A DNA stretch of 64,000 nucleotides. It comes from Progne subis subis (Eukaryota > Chordata > Aves > Passeriformes > Hirundinidae). The translations under genes were made by a program, and so were the position numbers. The stretch spans positions 806,001-870,000 of the forward strand of contig JAKJHU010000159.1 in NCBI GenBank assembly GCA_022316685.1. Reading direction: 5' to 3'. How positions within the stretch are numbered: position 1 is the stretch's first letter; the number at the start of each line of letters is the position of its first letter. The notes beneath the pieces are model-generated. The model was not told where the DNA came from, searched no databases, and worked only from the letters and a program-made list of their open reading frames with translations. Of the stretch, positions 47,205-59,812 are shown piece by piece.

Positions 47205-50200
47205 GCCATGGAGGATTTTAGGATTTGGTGAGGCAAGATGATAATTGACCTGATCTACAGCTGGGCACACTATTGTGATGTGCAGGAGGCTGGACTGCAG
47301 GTCTCTAGAAGTCCAAGCAATATTTTCATAGGATTAATTTGGCTTGGGATTTGTGCAAGTGAACCAGAGAGCATCCTGTCATAAATGAATGGGACAGGAA
47401 ACAGACACAAGTCTTCTAAGAAAATACTGAGAAGGACCTCATAATTCTTGATGCAAATAGAAATGTCTTTGGATCAAATATTTGATTTGGTTTGATTTTC
47501 AAAATAATTAATTTAGAAGAGTGGTTCCCAGATCTCCCAACTTGTTTGGTAGAAGAAGAAGAGTTGCCTTTTCAATTTTATTCCAATATTGTACCTGCTG
47601 AACTGAAGGCCCTTTTAGACATATTAAAGTGACTGCAGGAGACAACTAAGAAGAGTTCCTCTAAATGTTGTTAAATTTTCTAAAATATCTTAGACTATTA
47701 CCAGTAAAGAATTCTACAACAAATATGTGAATGACTAAAATAACTACAGCAAATAGAATTTTCATCTCTTTACATTAATGTCTTATTGCTCTTAACATTA
47801 CTGGACCATTAAGAAAATGCAGTTAGGGATGATTTCTGAATTTTGTTTTCTTCCTGAATGGTCGTCATGGCAGATTAAACAAAAATAAAATTTAAATGTA
47901 AATAAAAAAGCTGCTTTGGACAGGATCTTATGAATCCCTCCCCAAAGATACAGAACTCTGCCAAGCAGACGAGTTATCTTCTGCCAGACTGTTAAAGAGA
48001 GACTAAAACTGCATTATAGGATTGAAAAAAAAAAAAGTTGGGAATAGTCTTTGAATAGTCTTTTGGAGCCTTTGAAAGCAGGAGATAAGATGCTGTTGCC
48101 TTTAATTCTTGCAGGATACAGAGAAAAGGGAGCCAGAACGGGATTGGCAAATGACCATCACAATGACAGACTGGGACAATTACAGTAACAAGAAAAAGGC
48201 AAGATTTTATTTTTCAAGTTCTCCAACAGAGAACTTGTTAAGAAAAATTAAAAGAAGTACATTAAATCAGGGTGGATAGATCTGATCTTTCTTTCTATGT
48301 CCTCCTATGGATTAGGAGAACCTGCAAAACCAAGGCATGAACTTAAAAAGGGCTCAAAATAGGTACAAGGACTGGGGACAAAATTTGTGCAAAGCTCAAA
48401 AAAGTCATTTTACAAACCCAGACACCACCATATGGGTAGCCCACAGACCTCAGCTATTTCTGCTTGCTCTTTATTGTGTTTCAGATAGAAAAATTTAATT
48501 TCCACACTTGTCAATCCAGTGTTGTGCACCAGCTTCTAACCACATACACATGAATGCTGTGTAATCATTTTTTGAAAGATGTTATATGTAAACCTGTCAG
48601 AAGGAGCTCTGATATCTCTGATTTTTAAGCACAGTTTGCATATTTAGGGCAATAGCTAAATAAATACAACAGAACTGACTGCAAAAAATCCCTGTAATCA
48701 AGAGAAAAACATCAACAAGACTTGATAAAAAGCATGAATACACAAGATACCTGGAAACACCTGTCATGTATATAGAGTAGCTAAGTTCTTCCAGAACTAA
48801 AGAAAAGATAACAGCTTCATTCTCAGTTGCCAGGCATACACAACACTTCTGATATGAGATGTCCCTCTTATTCGGAATGTCTGAATGCACAAGAGATCCT
48901 CAAAATGGGTGGGAGTTTCCTTCAGTTATCTTAGACCGTTATTTGTGTATGAAAGAAAGTGAGGAAAAAGGTGTTCTCTAAAATTTACTCTCACCTTTAA
49001 CTTGCAGCTAAAGAGACATCACATTTTAGAGAGTTACAATTCCAATGAAAATGCAGTCAGAATTAAGGAAGTTAATTCAAATCTGAATTACCATTACTCT
49101 CAATAAATCCACAGGCATGCCTAAATTCCCATTGTGATATTCTCCCTTAATTGCAAAAATATCAAACGTATCAAATTTATACTTTTTGATGGACATGCTC
49201 CCAACCTGTGACAGAGGCAGTTTAGGAACACCTACTTCCTTCCCAGCCAAGATCTACATGGACAGCCTGATAGCAACAACATCCATCTATGTGTAACATG
49301 CACTGACAGATGCTGCTCACATTCACATGGATGTGACACAGTCAGATGTGGCTCAAAGTGGCACCAAGTGCAATCATGCAAGTCCTTACGTTCTTCTAGA
49401 CCATAAAGACTGGAGACTGTTTTGGTTTAAATTACCAGCTTCTTCATTTCCTCCATGATATTTCAGGATACATGGAGAAATCCCTTATACAGTTTGGAAA
49501 TTTGAGTTAGGTTTTCCACATTGCGTAGTCTCCCTGAAAGTTGATACTGGGTTTTATATATAAAAGTTGTGCAGCACCTGGCCTGGTGTCCCTGCCATGT
49601 TTACCTTGAAGTAATAAGAGATATTCATTTGAAGCAGTTTGTGGCAGGGTAATGAGAGTCCAGGGAGCACAAAATTCAATTATGAGAAGTGTGTAATGTA
49701 TGTGTGTTTTCATGATTTGTATTGATCCATGTGCATGACAGATTGGTTATAAATTGGGTAATATATTACCTGGTAAATGAAATACACTGGACTGCAGGAG
49801 CACATTAAGTGGTGTATTGAATTCTCATGGCCACTGTGACATTTTATTTGTGGGTGTAAGAATCTCTGTTATTGTGTCTGTGTGTTTGTCTGGTGTAATT
49901 GTAATTTGCAGGTGATACTTGGATCATTTATGGAAATATTTTGGCACCACAATACATCAGGTTACTTGGTGCCCTTGCCATGAGCGAGGAGAAAGGATGA
50001 GTCTATCCCCTGGGGAGTCAAGAGTCTCCTGCCAAGCCCATGGTCACACCTTTCACAGCCTTGTCAGCCTCAAAATGAAAGTATCAACTAGTGAATACCT
50101 TGACAGATCAAGTTTCCTTCTGGTCTGAATCTTTTTCAAGAGCATCAAAGCCACCACCACAGAAAGAAGCAAACAAACTAAAGAAATTCCCCCATAATCA

Positions 50201-52006
50201 CCAAAAAAACCTAAAAAACTTCCTTGTATAGTGAGTATACTCTGTGGACATTCCCCTCAAAAGAAAACGCAAAGGAACAAATTCTATTAAGAAGCAAGCA
50301 GGAAATGGAGAATTTTGAAAGCACAAAAAACCCCATTGTTACTGAGATAAAGAGAATAAGATTTTTTTCTCCTTGCGCTGATGATTTTTGGCTGGCAAAA
50401 ATGCAGAAGCAAATGCCAAGAAAGTTTGTTTCTTCTAGAGTGGGAAGTGAAAAGAAGATTTATTACACCTTATTATTTATACGACTTCTTATAGTTGCAA
50501 ATGTATTTCAATAATCTTTATAGAGCTCAATTATACCACAGCCAGTTGATATGAATGATTTCAGTACTTCTTAATATGCTGTTTAAAACCTCCAGTGAAA
50601 GATTTTCTTAATGCATGGTATAAAATATATGGCAAACTCTTTCAATGTAACTAAGTCCTGGTTTTATTTTGTAGCTAAAATGCAGGAAGTACAGAGATTG
50701 GGTTTGTATTAGTCTATAGAGATGTTTACCTCGTTCCAGCTCTGCCAGTATTTCCACTCCTAATTTGGAAAAGAGGTCTTGCACTGATCTTGTTTGTTTG
50801 TTTATTTCAGGGAATAATTATATCTTCTGTTCTTGATTTATGACTCCTCTTGGCTGTCTGAAATTCCACGCAGCTATGTTAACTGGAGGTTTATGTTCAT
50901 CAAAGTGCATCTTCTTAACTTTAGCTCCACTATTGCAGCACTGTGTGTGGTAATTATAAATTTATTAATTACGGGATGTACTTGAGCTCGAGAATTACCA
51001 TCTCTGAAGTACTCTATGAGACTTGAACCCTGGTATCAGTACTTTTCTGCCTGATTCCTCCTTGGGCATCTCACCTTTTAGACAAACTCTGGGCAAGAAC
51101 ATGAGAGGGGGAAACACTTGTGCAAAATGGTTCTTGGTAAGCCCCGATGTATTTGTGACTTTTCAAATATGTGGTGAGGAACATTTTAAATTTTTGCTTT
51201 CATTTCACAGTGTGAGATGATGGAGTGTAATTTTTCCTCTATTAAGGAAAGACTGAATCTAGGTCTCAGGAGGTGAAGCTTCCAAAAATGAAGGGCAAGT
51301 CTCAAAAAAACTGCAAGGTAGTAGTGAGGTAAGTTGTAAAGGTGTTTAAGTAAAATAGTATGTCCATGTCAAACTGAATAGTGCTTTGTAGAGGTGCTGG
51401 TTTCCATAATCAGCCCAAGATTTATGATTAGATCCTTCTGGAGCCCTTGAACCCACACCCTCCAGGTTCCCTGAATGCCGCAGCCTGGGGTGCTTGTGTT
51501 GCATTTTATTAATGTTCTATTTCTCTTGTGTTTCTCTGTTGTATCAGTCTCCACCAGACCCTGTGGATATCAATTCTTTAAAGAGGAAGGAACTTTGACT
51601 TCTGTGGTAATTCACATCTCCTGTCTTCAGTACTGTCCCTCCTCTGAAGTTTCCTCCACTTGTGTTATGAACCTGTAGTACACAACCCCTGAGAAAGACG
51701 TCCTGTAAGCACGGGTTGTGTTTGTCTCTCCTCACTCATCTGTACAAAGGAAATGCATTCTCAGAATTAAATACCAACCTGCAGCAGTGCTCTGTAACTT
51801 GACGAGCAGACATAAGTATGTTTAGCAACCTAATGCTCTCGGAAATTAAATTTCTTCAGGATGACAGTGTTTTCCCAGACAAGCAGCAGGATGATGGGCA
51901 GCCTGATTCTTTGCAGCTAATTAAAAACCAACTAGTCCTTAAGGCAGGAATATTCATCTACATAAACATGATGAAATGGAATTTTCTTAGGTCTATTATT
52001 TTCACA
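47205..52006. other. Longest stretch without recognisable features
   Basis: 4.8 kb of mainly AT-rich DNA with no CR1, LTR or microsatellite that I recognise. ORFs up to 97 codons (48597-48890 minus, 50224-50514 plus) lack domains. It could be conserved or simply unique DNA. Confidence 0.4.
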
Positions 52007-52460
52007 AAATCACAGAGCCATTTAGGTTGGAAAAGATCTCCAAGATCATCAAGTCCAAACTTTGACTGACCACCGCCTTTGTTAACAAGACCAGAGCACT
52101 GAATGCCACATCCAGTTGTTTTTGAAAATCTCAAGGGATGAGGATTTCACCACCTCTTTGGGCAACCCCTTCCAATACCTGACCACTCTTTTCAGGAAGA
52201 AATTCTTCCTGATGTCCAACCTGAACCTCCCTAACACAGCTTGAAGTATTTCCTTCTGTCCTGTCATTAATTTCCTGATAGAAGAGGCTGAGTCCCACCT
52301 GGCTCCAACCACCTTTCAGGGCGATGTAGAGAGTGATAAGCTCTTCCCTGAGACTCCTTTTCTCCAGGCTAAACATTTCCAGCTCCCTCAGTCTCTCCTC
52401 CTATGACTTTTTCTCAGGGCTCTTCATCAACTTCGTTGCCCTTCCCTGGAATCCCCTTTT
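52007..52460 (-). mobile_element. CR1 LINE 3' end with the ORF2 C-terminus
   Basis: Reverse orientation from AAATCACAGAGCCATTTAGG. Two overlapping minus-strand frames (52376-52131 and 52312-52082) carry [20 protein letters not shown] and then [20 protein letters not shown] with [17 protein letters not shown], the ordered end of ORF2 split by a frameshift. It is one of the best-preserved coding remnants here. Confidence 0.94.
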
Positions 52461-52981
52461 CACTTTGCCTGAGAAAACTTTTCATATGAGTATTAAAATA
52501 TTCCCAAATATTTTCCCACCAGGTGTAAAAATAACAAGAAAAGCCACAAGGCAAGAGGATGAAGATAGCATTGACCAGGTAAATACTCTTTCCTCTATGA
52601 ATGTGCAACTTCTGCACAACATCCCTGTTTAATTTTTGATTAGTGTATTTTTCTGAACCAGGAATGAGTGTCACCATCTCTTCTCTTTGCAACTGCCTCG
52701 CCTCCCTGATCTGCCTGCTCTGCATCTGGCCAAGATGCACAGTAGCATGGCATGTTCCAGCTGACAACTCTTCTTTTCACTCATATTTTTCATACTTCAC
52801 TAAAGAACCCTTTTATGGTTTTTCTGCTATAAAAGTAGAGGCCCCATAGTTGCATCTCACTTTGCAGCCATCAGGAAGTCTCAGAGAAACTCAAAGGAAT
52901 TCTGCTTTGTGGTAGGAATGAAAGCACACAAATTTTCACCCAGCTGGTTCCCACGGGGTCAGGGTTTTGCTGCCCTTTCCA
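52461..52981. other. Spacer between two opposed CR1 copies
   Basis: Nothing recognised. Together with its flanks it forms a CR1 inverted arrangement. Confidence 0.5.
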
Positions 52982-53258
52982 CAGTTCTTCCAGGTAACAA
53001 GCAACAGGACAAGAAGAAATGGCCTCAAGTTGCCCCGGGGGATGCTTAGAATGGATATTAGGAAAAATTTATTCACTGCAAGGATGGTGAAATCTTGGAA
53101 CAGGCTGCCCAGAGAAGTGTTGGGGTCACCACCCTTGGAAATGTTCAATTAACACAGCGTTTGGGGGCAGGGTTTAGTAGGGAACCCGATAATGTTAAAT
53201 TAACAATTGGACTTAGAAGTCTTTTCCAGCCTCAATGATTCTGTGATTCCATGATTCC
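52982..53258 (+). mobile_element. CR1 LINE 3' end with the ORF2 C-terminus
   Basis: Forward orientation. The frame 52967-53152 reads NGLKLPRGMLRMDIRKNLFT, then ARMVKSWNRLPREVLGSP, the conserved ORF2 end, followed by a tail ending CAATGATTCTGTGATTCCATGATTCC. Confidence 0.93.
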
Positions 53259-55896
53259 AGATCTGTGCCCCTCTAATTCTTTCTCTGCTCATTGTGAGAT
53301 GCAGTTGGAAGTTCATATCAGCTTACATTGCATGTTGCTTCATGGAAAGCATACTCTTCCCAATTACTTTAGACTCTAATTGAGCTGAACTAAACAATGA
53401 TGTGTTAACTTGGTTTGCTTCCTATGACTCAAGGATTTACGAAAAGATAACCCATTTAGGGCTCAAGGTGCCTGTGTTAATTGTTTTCCTGAACAACCTA
53501 TCTTTCAATCACCTTTTCCATTATCCACATAGATTAATTTCATTGTCTTTGGAAGTAATTGACACTGCTTTTTATTCTTCTATCATCTCATAATGATGTC
53601 AGTGTAAACATAACCAGAGGTAATTAAACCAGCAAAGGGGATAAATTCTGCATGCTGTGCAAACAAAAATGAAAAATCCAGGGAGATTTAGTCAACAGCA
53701 CTGTGAGCTTAATCATCTCATATGATACATTAATAGGGATAATATCCAGCTTTGTTTGTAATTTATTTTCCATGAGTTTAAAAGTCTGAGCAAGGGTTGC
53801 CCACAGGTATCAAACTATGGTAACTGATAAACCAAGGCAGCTCTTTATACCTAAACCCTGGCTTATTATAAGCAAGGGCTCATAAATCTTAGTTTTGTAA
53901 CAATGAGTAATCCACTTGACCACACTCTCAGAAAAAGAAGCCAAACTATTTCTGTTCAAGTTATTATTTTTTTTTTCTTTATCATGAGCTATCAAAGTGT
54001 TGTTTGAGTAAAAGAGCAGAAAAACCTTTCAAGATTTTCTTTGGAAGTCTTTGTCTAAAATGGGTTTGTAGACAGTAATTAAGGCTTAAACTCCTTTGTC
54101 CATTATTTGCTTATCTCCTTGCTTGGAAAGCACACAGAAAGAATATATTGTTTAATCAGCCTGCCTCCTTTTTCAGGCACTAATTTCTCTGTAAACTCTG
54201 AGTTATGAGTGGAAGAATTTTGTGTCACATTACACAGTGTTGGGTACAAAAGTCTCAAACTGCAGATCAAGCTCTGACATGTATTACAATACAATAACTG
54301 ATTGTTAAGAACATTGATTAAAAATATCAGCTAAAATCATCTACATCACATTCAGCAGAGAGTAATTATAAGTAGATGGGAATACTCCCAGGTTTTATTT
54401 GCTGTAATCTGTTAATTATGTGCAAAGCGTTGTTTTTCCAGCCAGTTAAATAAATAAATGTTATGTCAACTTTTTGGGGGAGATAAAATCACTCCGAGTT
54501 TCTGAGACATAGAATGCTTCAAATTAAAACTTAAAGGGCTGACTCTGGAATGCAAGTTTCTGAAAAGATAATCAGGTTTTGCATTTTTGGCCCAAGTGCC
54601 TTTTCCAATGTAAGAACACAAGTCAAATTCAGCTAAATATCTGGGACAAAAAATGGAAGAACACATTTCCTAGTCCATAACACAGATTCCTGAGGGAATC
54701 ATGTTTATTAAAGTCCTTCCAAATATTTTCCAGAATGAAAATATATTAAATTAAACAATTAAGTTAATAATTGAATATATATAATTCAATAGAACTGAAA
54801 TATAATAGTTGTATACAAATATTTTGAGATTCAAGTCTCATCGACATGAGGCCATAGAGTAAGTTCATGTGTCACAGAGGAAGAAGCTCATGGTTTTTAA
54901 TTGGTAAAAAAGTGTAACATTAAGCAGTAATAGGCTGTTAGACCACACATTAATTGCTAGAACTCAACAATAAAACTAGACAACATTCTATTTTTGACAG
55001 TGAAGAAATTCCACAAGGATAAATGTTTTTATCAAAAGCAGCACACATTTGTCTGCTCGGGTTGTCTTTTAACAGTTTATGAGTAGACAAAACTATAGTT
55101 CAAGGGACTAAAACTACTCAGAGCTGCATATTGTCCTTTTACTCCTACAAAGACAGCAGGGAATGCCAGGTTCTTAAACACGTCCAGCTCTCCCAAAATG
55201 TCTCAATCCAAGAATATTTTGTTGATCCAACAGACCCAGCAGAATGCAGAGGAGGAGCTGCTCTGGTACTGAGTGCTCCTCTTTTTCTGTGGCGATTAAT
55301 ATTTTTGTATTGTCACATATGCCTGGGATCAAAACTAACATTTAACAATGCTCATTTCTTTCTCTTCCGTCTTTGCTGGAACAAGAAGATTATTATTACG
55401 GGAAAACTGGCTTATCTAAATCACAAAAAATAATTTTTTAACCTTAGAGTTAATTTGGCTTTAAGCAGGACTTTTCTCATGCTTCATGCTCTCTAGGTAA
55501 TTTCAAACAATTACAGTAATTACAAGTTGTTTTGCATTATATTTTCCTTCCAGTGAGTTTAGCAACATGGCTGAAAATGAATCTATTGATTTTTTCCACT
55601 TTCATTGTAACACCTAAATATAGATTTTTTAGGGAAAAAGTCCTGGAAACAATATATAGTACAATGTCTTCTGAATTTATCATAACCCCCAGCCTTGCAG
55701 ATCAACAGTTTCTTCTACATTTCTTCAGCTGATGACAGTTTAAACACCTTCCAAATCTGATCATGTTACTATATCTGTTTTATTGACTGTGCAGCCAGGT
55801 TGCACAGCATATCATAAACTAATCCACAATAAAACAACTCACCAAAATTATGCTTACAGTATATATGAATACATATTTTTTGGAAGGGGGATAAAA
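53259..55896. other. No recognisable feature
   Basis: 2.6 kb of AT-rich DNA. A short AT palindrome (ATTGAAT...ATTCAAT) occurs near 54769-54790. The 100-codon ORF at 55131-55433 has no recognisable motif. Confidence 0.4.
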
Positions 55897-55898
55897 CA

Positions 55899-56188
55899 GA
55901 GCTGGAGAGGGACTTTTCACAAGGGCATGAAGTGATAGGAAGATGGGAAACAACATTAAGATGAAGGAAGGTAGATTTAGATTAGATATTAGGAAAAAAA
56001 CTCTTTACTGTGAAGGGTGGGGAGGCTTGGGCACAGGTTGTCCAGAGAATTTTTGGATGCCCCATCCCTGGAAGAGTTCAAGTCCAAGCTGGAAGGAGCA
56101 GGGAGTAACTTGTTCTGGTGGAAGGTGATGGATGACCTACAAGGTCCTTTCCAATCCAAACCATGCTGATTGTATGACTGAATGATTA
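55899..56188 (+). mobile_element. CR1 LINE 3' end
   Basis: Forward orientation: the coding remnant [20 protein letters not shown] in frame 55943-56128, then 'ccccatccctggaagagttc' and 'ggtcctttccaatccaaacc'. The terminal repeats are degraded. Confidence 0.9.
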
Positions 56189-56454
56189 CTTGACATCTTA
56201 AATATTTCCTTAATCCACTTCACCAAACTGTCACCATCTGAGTCATTCCAGCACAATGCCTGCAGTTGTTGGAACAACCAGCTGGAAACTTGTGGGAAGG
56301 GAAGAGGGATTAAATTTGTCCAAGTTAGCTACAGCAGCAGTACCACTGAATGTGCAAGCAAGGAAATAGTTTCATTTTGCTCTGAAAATGAGCTTCTTTA
56401 TATGGAAAGTGTATGCAAATCGACCAGATGTACTGAGAGGGGAAAACATAGAAG

Positions 56455-56552
56455 TCCTGATTTAGCAAAGTACTTAAGCACACTCTTAAAGTTAATCATG
56501 TGCTTAAGTCTATTCACTGAAGCACTTGACACACATGTGTGCTTTTGCTGAG
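56455..56552. repeat. Old palindromic repeat, MITE-like
   Basis: Perfect 11-bp arms ACTTAAGCACA (56472-56482) and TGTGCTTAAGT (56499-56509) surround a 16-base loop containing TTAAAGTTAA. The outer ends, TTAGCAAAGT on the left and GCTTTTGCTGAG on the right, are also roughly complementary. I recall similar 'cttaagcacatgcttaa'-type palindromes as an ancient dispersed repeat in reptile and bird genomes; the family name was not checked. Confidence 0.55.
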
Positions 56553-57020
56553 TTAATGTAATAAAGCAGAGACCATAACGATAGTCCTAGGATAAACAGA
56601 CAGGCTGAGTTGTTAAAAAGCAAAGCATGTGTGAGCTATTGCTTCCTATATCCCATCCTAAAATAGATCTGTAGGGCAGAGATGCATCTCATGCTGCAGG
56701 CACTTCTCCCCTTCCCTTGAGGGAAATCAATGATTGCTTTAGACAAGGCACCAAATGCTCACAAAGCCCAGATCCTGTGGCATGAGTTGGCATCATGGAC
56801 TGAAAGCTTGCTTGCTTTCAAGCAGCAGTGTATTCTCTTGGACAGGGGAGTTGGAAGTTTTCTGGGAGAAAAATGCAAAAAAATTGATGTCTCATGAAAA
56901 ATTATGATCTCATCCCCTAAGAAGATGGCCAAGCCTACAGAGTGTTCCTCCCAATACTGGGTCCTTCTTGAAAATGAATGAGCAATTGCTTCCTGCTTAC
57001 TACCTGCTAAAAAATCCACA
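56553..57020. other. No recognisable feature
   Basis: Nothing recognised. Confidence 0.5.
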
Positions 57021-57240
57021 TCATGGAATCATTAAGACTGTGAAAATACCTCTCAGATCTTCAAGTCCAACCATTAACCCAGTACCTCCATGTTCACCAC
57101 TAAACCATATCCTCGAGTGCCACATTTACACACATTCTGAAAATCCCAAGGGTGGTGATTCCACCACTGCCCTGGGAAGCTGTTCTGATGCTCAACCACC
57201 CTTACAATGAACAAATTTTGTCCTAATATCCAATCTAAAG
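57021..57240 (-). mobile_element. CR1 LINE 3' tail, older subfamily
   Basis: Reverse orientation: TCATGGAATCATTAAGACTG, 'ccatgttcaccactaaacca', 'ggtggtgattccaccactgc', 'gtcctaatatccaatctaaa'. Diverged. Confidence 0.88.
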
Positions 57241-57429
57241 ATCATGTAGGGGAGGTTTGTTCAGACTAGAACAATTGTTCCTAGGATGAACCTACACACC
57301 TGAAATCAGGCAAGCAATGGTGATTCAGAGAGACACAGTCACTACAAAAAATTAAACCTTCTTAATGGAAAAACATGAACTCTATTTCTCATTAATGAGC
57401 ATATACAGGGTCCATGCTCGTTAACTACT

Positions 57430-57612
57430 GAATATGTGAGTGAGCCATAGATGAGGACACCTTGTGAGCATGTGGACTCCCCAGCCCTGGAGATGGCAAG
57501 ACAGGCTGGATGGAGCTTTGAGCAACCTGGTCTGGTCCATGGCAGGGGAGCGGAATTAGAAAACCTCTAAGGTCTCTTCCAACCCTATCCATTCTATGGT
57601 TTTAGGACTCTA
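57430..57612 (+). mobile_element. CR1 3'-tail fragment
   Basis: Forward orientation: 'gatggagctttgagcaacct', 'ggtctcttccaaccctatcc' and ATTCTATGGTTTTAGGACTC. It is opposed to the copy at 57021-57240. Confidence 0.85.
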
Positions 57613-58424
57613 AATTTAGAACCGATAGTTGTCTACAGGTGGAGGAGATGTCAGAGCTCCTGTGACACTCAGGGGACATCAGGTCCACGTGATGCCTTGG
57701 GAAGGCTGACCTGGAACAGAGACTGCACAGAGCTGGAGAATAAAGTAGATATTTATAATGACCTTTAGGGTACACCTTGGGCAGAAAAAGAGTCTGATCA
57801 GGGCTACACCCAAGACGGACCCAAAATGGTCACAAAATGGATGACCAGTCATGAGGTCTTACACTTTCATAAGGTTTTGTTTATTTACATATTGGGGTTT
57901 AATTGTCCAATTATAGCTTCAGGTTGTGACATCTTATCCTTCTTGTTTTCTCTCTTCAGTCCCCTGTTTATGCTTTTGGGCCTGAAACTTGTACTCACCT
58001 TTGATCTTCAGCAGGCAAAAGATTTGTTTCATCTATATGCTCTGTGAAGAGAGCTGACTGACACTTAATATGAGGCTCAGAACTGCATCCCTGGGCAGTA
58101 CAGAATCTGAGAAACACGAAATCTAAAACTTAAGGCATCTCATATACTTACAGGAGCCTAGAAAGTGAAAGAGCTCATCCTAAAAAAGACCAGGCTGTTT
58201 CAGCTAAATTCTTTCCAGTTTTTGTGTATCACATCTTTCTTGGTTTCCTATGGAATGCTCACAGGTGGGTACTTGCATCTAAATCTTTCACTGAATCTTA
58301 TCCTGAGTGAGTTAAATTGCTCAAGACCCTCCTGTGGAGTGGTACACATAAAGTTCACTTAGTAAATATCTTGTTTTACCTTCTTTCTCTGGGAAGCTGG
58401 TACTGCTGAAGACGGGGCACTCAT
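57613..58424. other. No recognisable feature
   Basis: Nothing recognised. Confidence 0.5.
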
Positions 58425-58954
58425 AGTCAACCTGGCAGGCAGATAAACTCCACAGTTGTTCACTCACACACCCCCTGCCACCCCCCAGTGGGATGAGGGA
58501 GAGAATCAGAAAAAAGCTGAGACTTGTAGCTTGAGTTAAAGCTGTTTAATAGGACAGAAAAAGAAGGGGAAACTATAATATGAATAAAAGAATGTACAAA
58601 GAAGTGATGCACAATTTTTCTCCACCTTCTGACTGAGGGCCAGCCAGTTCCTGAGCAGAAGCTGCCACTCATTGGTCAACTCTTCTGAGTTTTATTGTTC
58701 AGCATGATGGCATAAGGTATGGAATTTCACTTTGGATCAAATGTCCCAGCTGTGCCTCCTCCCAGGTTTCTGTCCTTCTCCAGTCTCATTGCTGGCAGGG
58801 CAGTGTGAGTGGGAAGTCCTTGACTTAATGTAACCACTAAACAACAACTAAATCATCAGTGTGTATCAATATTTTTCTCATCCTAAATTCAAAGCACAGC
58901 ACTGTACAAGCCACCAGAAAGAAAATTTACTCTATTCCAGGTGAGAACAGGGCA
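58425..58954 (-). mobile_element. Endogenous-retrovirus LTR, diverged
   Basis: Reverse orientation. The left side carries the U5-like 'ccccccagtgggatgaggga' and 'gagaatcagaaaaaagctga'. The middle has 'tttattgttcagcatgatgg' and 'cataaggtatggaatttcac', and the right side 'aaaatttactctattccagg'. The order matches a common bird LTR as I recall it, and its U5 matches that at 29742-29950. The ends are worn and no target duplication was found. No internal viral genes are adjacent. Confidence 0.75.
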
Positions 58955-59145
58955 ATACTGAGCAAGGTGAGTCCTGTTCTGACCAACTCTGGCTTTTCTT
59001 ACATCCTGATAACATGTGCTGATACACAGTCATTGTTTACTTTGTCTGTGTCCAGTGGTGGGACATGACTCTTTTGTATTTCATTCTTTCACCAGAATTT
59101 CCGTTGTTTTCACAATATTTGCAGCTGCTCATCACTTTCTTTCCC

Positions 59146-59148
<3 letters not shown>

Positions 59149-59178
<30 letters not shown>
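59149..59178. repeat. Poly(T), 30 bases
   Basis: Uninterrupted T30 between CCCCCA and GCTTTATG. Confidence 0.95.
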
Positions 59179-59181
<3 letters not shown>

Positions 59182-59422
59182 TTATGCAGGATTTTGCTCA
59201 TTTGGCATTTTGTCAATTTTTTACCTGTTTCTCATAGCTCTTAGCAACCAAAGTCTATTGTAGACTTGAAAATTCATGCCAAGACATTCAGAGGGATTCT
59301 AGGATGTGAGCCAACTATCATTTCAAGCTCAGATGCAACTTCAAATATTTTCAATTTTTTGTTCCTTCTTTTCAACACTGTCCTTTCCAGGACTTAATAT
59401 TCCACTTGCTGTTTCGTCATCA

Positions 59423-59645
59423 GAGAATCATAGAATGGTTTGGGTTGGAAGGGACCTTGAAAATCATCTTGTTCCACTTCCTGCCATGGGCAGGGACACC
59501 CTCCACTAGACCAGGCTTTTCCAAGCCCTGTCCAATCTGGACTTGAACACTTCCAGAGATGGGGCAGCCACAGCTTCTCTGGTCAGCTTGTTCCATTGTT
59601 TCCACAACTTTGCAGTACAGAATTTCTTAATAAATCATTTCTACC
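59423..59645 (-). mobile_element. CR1 LINE 3' tail
   Basis: Reverse orientation from GAGAATCATAGAATGGTTTG; 'ggttggaagggaccttgaaa', 'ctgccatgggcagggacacc', 'gatggggcagccacagcttc'. Low divergence. Confidence 0.94.
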
Positions 59646-59764
59646 TAACAAAGGCACTCATTCACACCTCATCGCACAGAACAATTAATTTACCCATTAA
59701 ATCCTCACAGGTGTTTTACTGGAGTGAATAAAGTCATGTGTTCTTATCATCAATTACTGTAATT

Positions 59765-59812
59765 AAAAAAAAAAAAAAAAAGAATTAAAAAAATTTTTTT
59801 TTAAAAAAAATA
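59765..59812. repeat. A17 run and A/T switch runs
   Basis: A17 at 59765-59781 is followed by GAATT, A7, T10 and A8. It is low complexity and partly self-complementary. Confidence 0.9.
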
